This document shows, piece after piece, positions 24,272 to 31,965 of a DNA stretch of 37,847 nucleotides. The notes under the pieces are model-generated. The model did no database searches and was not told the DNA's origin. It was given only the letters and a program-made list of their open reading frames with translations. This stretch comes from Nitrospira sp. (GTDB lineage: Bacteria > Nitrospirota > Nitrospiria > Nitrospirales > Nitrospiraceae). The stretch covers positions 1 to 37,847 of the forward strand of contig JAOUGT010000008.1 in the NCBI GenBank assembly GCA_029865485.1, given 5' to 3'. Position 1 is the first letter of the stretch, and the number at the start of each line of letters is the position of its first letter. The translations under genes were made by a program, and so were the position numbers.

Positions 24272-24769
24272 TTAGGTGCACGTTGGAGCAGGACACCATC
24301 GAACCGTCCCTCGAGGTGTCACGATCACTGAGTACGAAAGCCCATGATTGTTCGAAATCACGATCAGTTGATTGCCCGTCCCTCCGCCTGACCTGATTCC
24401 CAGCGGCAAGAAAGTCACCCCAGCAGGTTCAGGGTTCACTCCTATGACACCGCCTGGCAGAGCAACCGGTTGGACCACCGATGCCCCGGACGCATCCGTA
24501 GCCGACAGCACGACTTTCCCACTGCTCGCCGATACACTGACCGACACGACAGAGTTTCGGCTCATGGCGCTGACACGCGCAAAGGACAACTGGTTTTGGA
24601 TCTCCGCAGAGGCCTGCCGAAGCTGATGCCTCGCATTCCAGCTGATGTAATTGGGAACACCCAGCATGCTGACGAGCGAGATAATCCCTACAACAATCAT
24701 CATTTCCACCAGCGTGAATCCACGCTGGTGGTGTGTACCTTGCTTGTCTAAGAAGAAGCCATACCGCAT
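24272..24769 (-). CDS. FimT/GspH-like minor pilin of operon A
   Basis: A 165-residue protein starts at the ATG at 24769, 7 nt after AGGA; an upstream ATG at 24796 has no ribosome binding site. A leader ending HHQRG is followed by FTLVEMMIVVGIISLVSMLGV, with Glu5, then the YISWNARHQLRQASAEIQNQLSFARVSAMSRN helix typical of GspH/FimT. The C-terminal part GLSYSVIVTPRGTVRWC is also characteristic. GspH/FimT/FimU pilins join the initiating tip complex. It is the first gene of operon A. The C-terminal region has a Cys pair (CPAPTC) that may form a disulfide. Confidence 0.88.
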   Translation of the reverse strand: MRYGFFLDKQGTHHQRGFTLVEMMIVVGIISLVSMLGVPNYISWNARHQLRQASAEIQNQLSFARVSAMSRNSVVSVSVSASSGKVVLSATDASGASVVQPVALPGGVIGVNPEPAGVTFLPLGIRSGGGTGNQLIVISNNHGLSYSVIVTPRGTVRWCPAPTCT

Positions 24770-24801
24770 GGTGGTTCCTAACCGAGCAAGGGGCATGCCG
24801 T

Positions 24802-24829
24802 TCTATAGCGGAGCGCATGCTGCTCTAAC
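24802..24829 (-). promoter_or_regulatory. Weak sigma-70 promoter candidate of pilin operon A
   Basis: A TATAGA -10 box (24807-24802) with a poor GTTAGA -35 box (24829-24824) 16 bp upstream would give a leader of about 27 nt that includes the AGGA before the ATG at 24769. Both boxes deviate from consensus, so this may need an activator. Confidence 0.3.
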
Positions 24830-24913
24830 TAGTTGATTCTAAGGGACTCGGACTATTGAGCAGTACGTTGCATGCGGTCATTTTTCGCACTTAAGACCAA
24901 CAATTTTCGGCAG

Positions 24914-24996
24914 CGACCTTGTACAGTTCCGTACGGTCGATCAGAAGAGGTTTTGTAGGCCGGCGGCAGGATCATGACAAGCGAAGCTGTTGTCAT
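24914..24996. other. Intergenic inverted repeats between operon A and the PilZ gene
   Basis: The 289-bp divergent gap (24770-25061) contains two inverted repeats. One is CGACC-TT-GTAC paired with GTAC-GGTCG (24914-24939). The other is a perfect 7-bp pair, ATGACAA (24974-24980) and TTGTCAT (24990-24996), around a 9-nt spacer. No T-tract follows either. They may be regulator sites for the divergent promoters or RNA leader structures. No known riboswitch class is recognised. Confidence 0.4.
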
Positions 24997-25061
24997 CAGT
25001 GAGGGCCGCACCCTTTAGGACGACAGATTAGCCATCATGTGGTTCAATAGAAGGATCTATG

Positions 25062-25379
25062 ATGTCTAGAGACAGTCGAACACTTCGACGATTTGCCATC
25101 CAACTGCCATGCAGGCTTGACAGTGATGTCCATTGTTCGGAAGGTACCGTCCTTAATCTCTCAGCACAGGGCTGTGCTGTTCTGGCGGCACAGCCGCTTT
25201 CCGTCTCATCCCATCTTGCGCTGTCGATCGATTTACCCAATAGCACGACTATCGAGATTGAGCTTGCAGGGGTTCGGTGGGTATCTGAGCAACGCTGTGG
25301 ACTCGAGTTTATCCGGCTCTCGCCAGCGATGCTGAGCCGGTTGAGTTCATTTGTCTTCGTCCTTGAGCACACTCCCTGA
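25062..25379 (+). CDS. Single-domain PilZ protein (predicted c-di-GMP binding)
   Basis: The 105-residue protein has the PilZ c-di-GMP-binding motifs: RTLRR (R-x3-R, residues 6-10) and NLSAQG (N-x-S-x2-G, 32-37), followed by the six-stranded barrel pattern (SIDLPNSTTIEIELAGVRWV, then GLEFIRLSPAML). AAGGA is 6 nt upstream of the second ATG at 25062, so that start is preferred over the adjacent one at 25059. PilZ proteins couple c-di-GMP to motility, pili and surface behaviour. It lies on the opposite strand between the two pilin operons, converging with the ATPase gene with a gap of only 20 bp. A regulatory role for these pili is inferred from its position. Confidence 0.85.
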   Translation: MSRDSRTLRRFAIQLPCRLDSDVHCSEGTVLNLSAQGCAVLAAQPLSVSSHLALSIDLPNSTTIEIELAGVRWVSEQRCGLEFIRLSPAMLSRLSSFVFVLEHTP

Positions 25380-25399
25380 CCGGACCTGGAAGGATGCTG

Positions 25400-27226
25400 C
25401 TACTTGACGGCAACGGCCCGAACTTGACGATAAGTCGTCAATCCCTTCAGCACTTTCTGAATGCCATCTTGCAAGAGGGTCACCATTCCATCACGTATGG
25501 CAACTTGTAGAATTTCTGCTGTGCGCGCCCTGCTTTGAATCAGATTCTTGATCTCTTCGGTGCCGACAAGAAGTTCATGTATGGCCACTCTCCCCTTAAA
25601 TCCAGTCTGATTGCAGACCTCGCATCCTTTCCCGCGTGAAAGCCGCAGATCCTCAGTGTAGGTGACTCCGAGCTTTTCCCAATGTCTTGCCCCATAGCCT
25701 TGCACAAGCTCGTCATACTCCTGTTGGGTGGGATGGTATTCCTCTTTGCAATGGATACAGATACGTTTACAGAGTCGCATGGCGAGAATGCCCAACATCG
25801 CATCCGCAAAGTTAAACGAGTCACAGCCCATATCAAGTAATCGCGTGACGGTTTCTACGGCACTATTGGTGTGCAGTGTGCTCATGACGAGATGACCGGT
25901 CAGCGACGCCTCGATGGCAATGTCCGCTGTTTCCTTGTCGCGCATCTCTCCGATCATGATGACATCCGGGTCAGCCCGGAGGAATGCCCGCATGGCCGAG
26001 GCAAAGGTAAACCCGATCTTTGGATGCACTTGTACCTGCCGCAAGCCCTCCTGTGTCACCTCGATGGGGTCTTCCGCCGTCCAAATCTTCCGTTCATCGG
26101 TATTGATGTGTTTCATCACGGCGTGTAGCGTGGTGGTCTTCCCTGAGCCGGTCGGTCCCACGCACAGGAAAATGCCGTGCGGCTGTTCGGCGAGACCCTT
26201 GACGGTCTGTAACACCCCCGGTGGAAAATCGATGGCTTCCAGCGGCATAGTTTCCTTGGCAGTCAAGAGGCGCAGCACAACATCTTCATTGTTCCCTGCG
26301 GTCGGCAGCGTCGCCACCCGCAGTTCAATTTCACGGTCTTTCGCCAACTTGAACCGAATCTTGCCGTCTTGGGGCTTCCGCCGCTCTGCAATGTCCAAAT
26401 TGGCCATAATCTTCAACCGCGAGACGATGGCTCGCCGATACGCCGCTGGAATCCGCATATAGGTAAAGCAGCTCCCATCGACCCGGAACCGCACCGCGGT
26501 TTCTTTGCGATCCGAATAGGGCTCGATATGGACGTCCGATGCCGCCAAACGATACGCTTCCGCGATGATCTGGTTTGCCAGTCGCACGATGGCGGAATCA
26601 TTTTCATCGATCTCCCTTCGCTCGGCTTCCGCACTTCGCTCGATACTGGCTTCGTCGACCAGTTCTCCAAGGATGTCGGTGATCGAGCCACCATTCACTT
26701 GACCTGTTGTAACAAGCAGGTATTGTTCGATGTCCCGCCGAAGCCCGACCGAAAAGCGGATCGTTGTGCCTGGAAATGCGCGTCGAATGTCCAGGCCCTT
26801 TTCGAGATCGTGAGGATCATTGGTGACGATATCGAGCACGGTACCCTGACGTTTCAATGGAATCCACGAGTTCTTTCTCAGGTAATCGAAGCTGAGGTTT
26901 TTCAAGAGTTCAGGATCAATGAGGGTCCGTTCGTCATACGGAACGTAGGGACATTGATAGAACTCACTCAGTGCTGAACCAAGCGCTGGTTTCGGAACAC
27001 GATATTTGTCGATGAGGACCGCCTCTAGATCGACTTCCCGGGAGAGGGATTCTTCGACCGCCGCATCCAAGTCGACCGGGTTCACAAGGCCCCGATAGGC
27101 GATGCAATCCAGGAGACTGCGTTCCATGGTCTTTTTGCGGGGCGCCTTGTTCATCTGTGGTCTCTTCAGGGTGGCGACGGAAAGTACTTCTCGTTTGTGC
27201 TGTGGTCCAGTGGCTTGTGCAATCAT
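25400..27226 (-). CDS. GspE/PilB-type assembly ATPase
   Basis: The 608-residue protein has the T2SS/T4P ATPase layout: an N-terminal GspE_N-like domain (about 35-170), Walker A GPTGSGKT at 357-364, an Asp box (WTAEDPIE, 382-389), Walker B (DVIMIGEMRD, 421-430) and a His box (STLHTN, 449-454). A tetracysteine zinc-binding element (Cys490, Cys493, Cys535, Cys538) marks the PilB/GspE branch; PilT retraction ATPases lack it. The enzyme powers pilus or pseudopilus assembly from the cytoplasmic side. The start has GAGGAA 8 nt upstream. It ends operon B, after four pseudopilin genes and without a GspF/PilC platform gene nearby. The platform partner must be encoded elsewhere. Confidence 0.9.
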   Translation of the reverse strand: MIAQATGPQHKREVLSVATLKRPQMNKAPRKKTMERSLLDCIAYRGLVNPVDLDAAVEESLSREVDLEAVLIDKYRVPKPALGSALSEFYQCPYVPYDERTLIDPELLKNLSFDYLRKNSWIPLKRQGTVLDIVTNDPHDLEKGLDIRRAFPGTTIRFSVGLRRDIEQYLLVTTGQVNGGSITDILGELVDEASIERSAEAERREIDENDSAIVRLANQIIAEAYRLAASDVHIEPYSDRKETAVRFRVDGSCFTYMRIPAAYRRAIVSRLKIMANLDIAERRKPQDGKIRFKLAKDREIELRVATLPTAGNNEDVVLRLLTAKETMPLEAIDFPPGVLQTVKGLAEQPHGIFLCVGPTGSGKTTTLHAVMKHINTDERKIWTAEDPIEVTQEGLRQVQVHPKIGFTFASAMRAFLRADPDVIMIGEMRDKETADIAIEASLTGHLVMSTLHTNSAVETVTRLLDMGCDSFNFADAMLGILAMRLCKRICIHCKEEYHPTQQEYDELVQGYGARHWEKLGVTYTEDLRLSRGKGCEVCNQTGFKGRVAIHELLVGTEEIKNLIQSRARTAEILQVAIRDGMVTLLQDGIQKVLKGLTTYRQVRAVAVK

Positions 27227-27303
27227 TGTAGCGTTTCCTCGTGTCTCGACAACTAGAATGTGTTTTTGGTTCCGTCCTTATGCAAGGGATATCTTCTCCC
27301 AAT

Positions 27304-28773
27304 TCAATATTTGGCCACCCATGTGCCTGAGGCGCGATAGACAACCGGCAGACCACGATACCACCCTTGTCCGATATCATGGTCGTACCACACTTCGAGG
27401 GCACCTTGTGATTCTGTTCCTGTAATCGTCCCACCAGTGACCACGGCCCCGTACACCTTGGGTTTTCCTGCCACCGTAATATTGCCGGCGGCATACAGCA
27501 CACCGTTCAGGTGAAGCCCTCTGAGCTGAACAGGCGTCCGACCCGCCGTCCCGTCACGATCGGTCCAGGGCGGGCTGAGTACGTTGACCGTTGCCCCGGA
27601 TCCTTGGGAATTGAGATGGACATGCCCCTGCATCACGACCGTGGCTTCGAGGTAGGCAGCTTGCAATCGGAGGACTCCGAGATTGTCCACGCGTGGCGGC
27701 AATTGGTCGAGCGTGTCGATGAAGATCAACCCTTGCTGATCACCCGGCACTTGAGACTTCAACACCTCATCTGGCGAAAGCCCTCGACCCGGCGCTACCA
27801 CACCTTGAGGGTATAAGAGCCCCTCTCGATCAATCGCAAAGTATCGCCCGAAACGCTTCGCCATGCGCTTCAACCCTTCGTACTCCCATTGATCGAACCG
27901 TATGCCAGGAATCGGCGATTGTCTTTCATGAATGTTCGAGGGAAGGCCCGCTACCTCTTCTGGAGCAGGTTGCGTGACCAGGACCGGTCCCCCAATCAGT
28001 GCTTCCACCCAGCGATCTTCGCGCTGAGCCGTCTCGTCATAACTCTGCCCCGTTACGACTGCCATCGCGCTCTTGGTCGGGATATCGTCCTCATGACTGA
28101 GCACGAGAGTTTCTCCCACTCGTAATTCTCCCCAATGCACTCGAACCAGTGATTCATTCCCCTGCCGGAATTCCCCCAGATGTCTTGTCACCTGTACCGC
28201 AGCCGTCAGCGGCTCAAGATTTAACGCACCCAACTGAAGCAAGACGGACTGCCTGACCGGCGACGATGCACCTGTGGCAATCGTGGCATCGACGGTACAC
28301 AGCAGACCTGGATTCGACGGCGCATAAACCTTGATCTCTTCGACATGCCCTAGATGACGCATCGCACGAAAGACTCCGACCTCTGGGTCATTCAAGAGCC
28401 GGTCGTCCGCAGCATGTTCAGCCCGAAGCGTGACATCGGGATATTCGCTCGTCCCTACGAACTGGGACCGGCCATTGACGTCAAAGAAAGAAGGCCCTCC
28501 TTGCGCATTATGGTGTCGCTTCTCTCGGAATCGTCCAAGCCGTGGGTCTGCGGAAGCCGATTGTGGGTCATGAAACCAGGCCACGACCAATTCCCCTGCC
28601 GCATCGGCAAGCTGCTGAGCGACGGCCGCTTGTTTTACCGCACTGGCACTGACGGCCTCCTGCCCAGAGAGATGGAGGAGCGTTGCGGTCAGGAGCGATA
28701 ACAACAGCACAATGATCATTACCCCAAGAAGGGCAAACCCCTTCTGATTTTCCGTGAGAATCCTGTGAGTCAT
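27304..28773 (-). CDS. Large PilX/GspK-like pseudopilin of operon B
   Basis: The 489-residue protein has a leader ending NQKG, then FALLGVMIIVLLLSLLTATLL. Residue 5 is Gly, not Glu, as in GspK/PilX tip subunits. It is far larger than ordinary pilins. The middle region carries no motif I recognise. The C-terminal third (LNGVLYAAGNITVAGKPKVY and GAVVTGGTITGTESQGALEV) has the short-turn repeat of a right-handed beta-helix or bactofilin-like fold, found in several PilX-type proteins. AAGGA is 8 nt before the ATG. It sits after the GspJ-like gene (15-bp gap) and before the ATPase. It is likely the tip-most subunit of the operon B complex; adhesive or cargo-binding functions are possible but unproven. 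Confidence 0.8.
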   Translation of the reverse strand: MTHRILTENQKGFALLGVMIIVLLLSLLTATLLHLSGQEAVSASAVKQAAVAQQLADAAGELVVAWFHDPQSASADPRLGRFREKRHHNAQGGPSFFDVNGRSQFVGTSEYPDVTLRAEHAADDRLLNDPEVGVFRAMRHLGHVEEIKVYAPSNPGLLCTVDATIATGASSPVRQSVLLQLGALNLEPLTAAVQVTRHLGEFRQGNESLVRVHWGELRVGETLVLSHEDDIPTKSAMAVVTGQSYDETAQREDRWVEALIGGPVLVTQPAPEEVAGLPSNIHERQSPIPGIRFDQWEYEGLKRMAKRFGRYFAIDREGLLYPQGVVAPGRGLSPDEVLKSQVPGDQQGLIFIDTLDQLPPRVDNLGVLRLQAAYLEATVVMQGHVHLNSQGSGATVNVLSPPWTDRDGTAGRTPVQLRGLHLNGVLYAAGNITVAGKPKVYGAVVTGGTITGTESQGALEVWYDHDIGQGWYRGLPVVYRASGTWVAKY

Positions 28774-28788
28774 GATGGTATTCCTTAC

Positions 28789-29547
28789 CTATGATTGAAG
28801 GGGGACATCCCGCCGCATTGTCCCCTGAGGTTGATTGGATTGAATTTCTAAGCCGACCCGCTTCACGTTGGGCATCGTGTCCGTTCTTCTCCCCATCTCG
28901 TCCCAATACGAAAACCGGACGTTTTGAAGTCGCCCGATCAGAACACTGGCCCCGCCATCGACCATGCGCATGAGCTGCACGGTTTCGTTCTCGTCACGCT
29001 TGGCGTAGTACAGAACACGATTACGGACTTCCACCGCTGCTCCAGCCGAGAACGATGATTCGAGTGGCTCGACCAATGTCAATTGATTCCGTTGGCCAGT
29101 CCGAGCGAGCCGATGGGACTCACAGTTCGTCGCACTGCAAATCACGATCGTCTTCCCCGCACCCCATCCACTCCCATCCTGCACAATGATCACAAACTGC
29201 CCAGGAAGAAGGGCCCCGGTTGTGTTCGTCCGAAGTGCGCTAAGATTCGCTTGAAAGAGAATCCGGTCCGGATCGGCCGTTTGGATCGACTCCGCTGTCG
29301 CGAGTCGAACTTCCTGCTCAAACACTTCCAGCCCCACTCGCATGTCTTGCTGCTGCCTTATGGTTGTGAAGTGTTTTTCTGCATGGCTTTTCGTCACCGT
29401 GAAGATATTCAACGTGGCGGCAACGACCGTTGCTCCGATGGCCAGACTGAGCATCAATTCGATCAACGTGAACCCGGATTGGCCAGGGAATACCTCGCCG
29501 GCATGTGGCGGCTGAATGGAATCTGGAATGGAATGACCCGTATTCAT
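28789..29547 (-). CDS. PilW/GspJ-like pseudopilin of operon B
   Basis: The 252-residue protein has a leader ending GQSG, then FTLIELMLSLAIGATVVAATL, with Glu5. The DMRVGLEVFEQEVRLA helix and the following beta region match PilW/GspJ. The C-terminal RLQNVRFSYWDEMGR segment, close to VKRVGLEIQ, is typical of GspJ-type proteins. The ATG overlaps the preceding stop by 4 bp, so translation is coupled. Together with the other three pilins it forms a complete second minor-pilin set. Confidence 0.85.
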   Translation of the reverse strand: MNTGHSIPDSIQPPHAGEVFPGQSGFTLIELMLSLAIGATVVAATLNIFTVTKSHAEKHFTTIRQQQDMRVGLEVFEQEVRLATAESIQTADPDRILFQANLSALRTNTTGALLPGQFVIIVQDGSGWGAGKTIVICSATNCESHRLARTGQRNQLTLVEPLESSFSAGAAVEVRNRVLYYAKRDENETVQLMRMVDGGASVLIGRLQNVRFSYWDEMGRRTDTMPNVKRVGLEIQSNQPQGTMRRDVPLQS

Positions 29548-30029
29548 CGTTGCCCCACATAACTGGGATTCGCCCGCATCGTCGCCATTTGGACCTCCCG
29601 CTTCTCGTTGTTCCTCCCCGCATAGGATGCCGTCGCCCGAATCCTCACCATGCCGGTGGCACTCAACGGACCAGGGAGATCGGTTTCGACCGCCCAGACC
29701 ACCGTTATTCCATCCCGTTCATGCATAGCGGTGTAGACGCCATCGCCTGCTGTGACATCGGGGCCTGTTCCGTCATCAGTCATGTGGGTTTCGGCAATGC
29801 CGTCTCGATCAAGGTCGTCTTCCAGCAGCAAGGGCCATTGAACGGAACGTTTCATATCCAGTCTTGCCTGAGCTAATTCCATCGCCCGACTGCTCATCAC
29901 GCTCTGCTGAGCATATCTGGAGGAGATCTCCACCGCGCCCAGCATCCCCATCAGTGCGATCCCGGCAATCACCGCCGATACCATCACTTCGACCAAACTC
30001 ATGCCCTGGTCGTTCTGCATCGGTTTCAT
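29544..30029 (-). CDS. PilV/GspI-like pseudopilin of operon B
   Basis: The 161-residue protein has a short leader (MKPMQNDQG) followed by MSLVEVMVSAVIAGIALMGML, with Glu5. The EISSRYAQQSVMSSRAMELAQARL region and length match PilV/GspI. A segment of the globular domain is unusually Asp-rich (EDDLDRDGIAETHMTDDGTG), an EF-hand-like loop that suggests calcium binding or exposure at the tip. It overlaps both neighbouring genes by 4 bp. Confidence 0.85.
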   Translation of the reverse strand: MKPMQNDQGMSLVEVMVSAVIAGIALMGMLGAVEISSRYAQQSVMSSRAMELAQARLDMKRSVQWPLLLEDDLDRDGIAETHMTDDGTGPDVTAGDGVYTAMHERDGITVVWAVETDLPGPLSATGMVRIRATASYAGRNNEKREVQMATMRANPSYVGQR

Positions 30030-30457
30030 AGAATGGACACCCGCCCTGTGATACTCACGGTCAGTTTCTGGCTCTGGCCCTCTTGGCCGCGGATGTGGAC
30101 CGTCGTGGCCGTGGCAGACCGTCCGCTTGGGTGAAAAAGGATCTCCGAACCTGCACTGGGCTCTTCGATGATGAGATTCTTGTCACTGTAGCGATAGACA
30201 TGATGCGTGAGGCCGCTTCGAACAAGCTGCGTGATAAGGGCACGCTGGTCCAGGTCAACGAGAACACGCACCCGATCGTGGTTGGTGAGGGCCAGCTGTT
30301 TAGCGAGCCGGAGTTCCGACGCGATCTCTTCCGCAACACAACGAACCTGGGTACGGGAATTGAGGTTCATGAAGCTGGGGATGGCCATACCCGCCACGAT
30401 TGCAATGAGCCCGACAACGACCAGGAGTTCCGTTAATGTTGTCCCTTCTTGCCTCAT
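30026..30457 (-). CDS. GspH/FimT-like pseudopilin of operon B
   Basis: A 143-residue protein starts at the ATG at 30457, behind AAAAGGA at 9 nt; a longer frame to 30538 has no such signal. A very short leader (MRQEG) is followed by TTLTELLVVVGLIAIVAGMAI, with Glu5 but Thr rather than Phe at position 1, an uncommon mature N-terminal residue. The RCVAEEIASELRLAKQLALTNHDRV helix matches GspH/FimT. It is the first gene of operon B. The 287-bp interval upstream to the pilD stop shows no gene. Confidence 0.82.
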   Translation of the reverse strand: MRQEGTTLTELLVVVGLIAIVAGMAIPSFMNLNSRTQVRCVAEEIASELRLAKQLALTNHDRVRVLVDLDQRALITQLVRSGLTHHVYRYSDKNLIIEEPSAGSEILFHPSGRSATATTVHIRGQEGQSQKLTVSITGRVSIL

Positions 30458-30744
30458 GTCGTCTTTTCCTTTTCTCGAGATGATCGACTGGGGCACCCAT
30501 ATCTCAAGACTCGTGCCGCTCAGAAATGAGCTCGGCATCGGAATGCCTTTTGTTAGGACTCTATGATGCGAAGTCGCCTAAACCACTGAAGTCATGAATG
30601 AAACTTTCACTTCGGGGGAGTCAGGAAGAGAAGAATCACATCAGTTGCGGGATTGCGGTGGGAATGAGAACCACGTAACCGAAGAGATACAGTTCTTAGC
30701 AGAAAAGATACAGCTCAGCCGGCTGCAATCGGCTACCAGAGCCA

Positions 30745-31530
30745 CTATCCAGCCAATAGCCCTTGATACCACTCGAGGAGTGACTGGCCAAAGAAGAGGG
30801 AAACCAGGGCCCCACAGACAAGAAACGGTCCAAAGGGGATGTAGTCTTCCCGCCTGATCGCCCTGGAAGCGATGAGGGCCACCCCGACGACCGAGCCTAG
30901 AAACGATCCCAGCATAATCGTCATGACGGCCGGTTTCCATCCTAGAAAGGCTCCGATCATAGCGAGTAGCTTGATGTCTCCCCCCCCCATCCCCTCTTTG
31001 CCGAAAAGGTATGGACTGGCCCAAGCCAGCAGCCAGAGAATTCCTCCGCCGACGAGCGCCCCGATCATTCCATTGACAAGGCCAAGGGGCAGAATCGTGC
31101 CGGCACTGATCAAGCCGAGCACGATTCCTGGGAGCGTAATCACATTCGGGATGATTTTATGCGAGAGATCAGTGCCGGCAACCACAAGGAGCGCGGAGTA
31201 GAGTCCCCAATAGACCACCGTGCTCCAGGTGAGCCCAAAAAAGAACACGACGGCCACATAGCCGAGACCGTTCAGTATTTCCACCGCCGGATAGTGCAAC
31301 GGAATCCGCACCCGGCAATATCGACAATGTCCGGCCAGTATCACATAACTCAGGATAGGGAGATTGTCATACCAGGCAATGGGATGAGAGCAGCTCGGGC
31401 AATGAGACCCTGGCCAGGCTACTGATTCGCGCCTAGGCAATCGATAGATACAGACATTCAGAAAGCTTCCGACCACGGCTCCAAACAAACCACTAAATAG
31501 CAGCGGCACCAGGCCGTGGCTGTCATGCAT
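30745..31530 (-). CDS. pilD: Prepilin peptidase (A24 family) with methyltransferase domain
   Basis: The 261-residue membrane protein has the N-terminal tetracysteine domain (Cys44, Cys47, Cys69, Cys72) and the two catalytic aspartates of A24 peptidases: Asp121 (GTDLSHKIIPN) and Asp185 (MGGGDIKLLAMIG). PilD cuts the leader of prepilins after the Gly at the G-F/M/T/I junction and N-methylates the new N-terminus. It would process all eight prepilins in this window. Only weak ribosome binding signals precede the ATG at 31530. It is the gene upstream of operon B on the same strand, but separated by 287 bp. Confidence 0.93.
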   Translation of the reverse strand: MHDSHGLVPLLFSGLFGAVVGSFLNVCIYRLPRRESVAWPGSHCPSCSHPIAWYDNLPILSYVILAGHCRYCRVRIPLHYPAVEILNGLGYVAVVFFFGLTWSTVVYWGLYSALLVVAGTDLSHKIIPNVITLPGIVLGLISAGTILPLGLVNGMIGALVGGGILWLLAWASPYLFGKEGMGGGDIKLLAMIGAFLGWKPAVMTIMLGSFLGSVVGVALIASRAIRREDYIPFGPFLVCGALVSLFFGQSLLEWYQGLLAG

Positions 31531-31586
31531 AATTGCTCAGAGTTCTTTCCCTACCTAGCAACCCCACTAGGGCCGAATTACCATTC

Positions 31587-31615
31587 TTTACTTTTCCGGC
31601 CCAGCATCCCATAAT
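31587..31615 (+). promoter_or_regulatory. Promoter candidate of the LuxR-type HTH gene
   Basis: TTTACT (31587-31592) and CATAAT (31610-31615) are 17 bp apart, about 70 bp before the ATG at 31687. The -10 box matches 5/6, the -35 only 4/6 or less. Confidence 0.4.
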
Positions 31616-31686
31616 CGCGACCGTCCGAAGAAGATTCCCTTCGAGTATACCTGAAACTGCGTACGATCAAAGGAGAAGTCAACATC

Positions 31687-31965
31687 ATGGCTAAGACAAG
31701 TGCAAAGGCCCGCCCTCGGAAATCTCTCGCTGACCTTCAGCCTCCACCACGCCCCCGCCGACCGGAATCGCTGACATCACGGGAGCAGGAAATTCTTGAG
31801 TTGATTTGGGCCGGATTTAAGAATAAAGAAATCGGTCAGCGGTTGAAGATCAGTGTCAAGACCGTGGAAGCGCATCGTGCCAACATGATGAAGAAGATGC
31901 GCGTGTCGAATACGGCTCAACTACTGAAGACGGCGATCCAGGGGGGAGCACTCCGGGTTCGTTGA
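31687..31965 (+). CDS. Small LuxR/GerE-type helix-turn-helix protein
   Basis: The 92-residue protein is little more than a GerE DNA-binding domain: SLTSREQEILELIWAGFKNK, then EIGQRLKISVKTVEAHRANM and MKKMRVSNTAQLL (about residues 28-85), after a basic, Pro-rich N-terminal tail. No receiver or ligand-binding domain is present, so its activity must be set by abundance or by a partner. AGGAG lies 11 nt before the ATG. It is divergent from pilD (156-bp gap), and its last 45 bp overlap the 3' end of rlmB on the other strand. It could regulate the neighbouring pilus genes, but there is no direct evidence. Confidence 0.85.
   Translation: MAKTSAKARPRKSLADLQPPPRPRRPESLTSREQEILELIWAGFKNKEIGQRLKISVKTVEAHRANMMKKMRVSNTAQLLKTAIQGGALRVR

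Noticed and set aside
24785..24800. Sigma-54-like -24/-12 promoter (CGGCATGCCCCTTGCT) before pilin operon A
   Set aside because: The GG-N10-GC spacing is right, but transcription would start near 24774, cutting off the ribosome binding site of the first gene (ATG 24769). The TATAGA candidate fits better. A similar sequence before operon B (30518-30503) lacks the conserved GC.
30458..30744. Possible small gene or riboswitch between pilD and operon B
   Set aside because: No frame with a ribosome binding site, no recognisable riboswitch core and no hairpin with T-tract were found.
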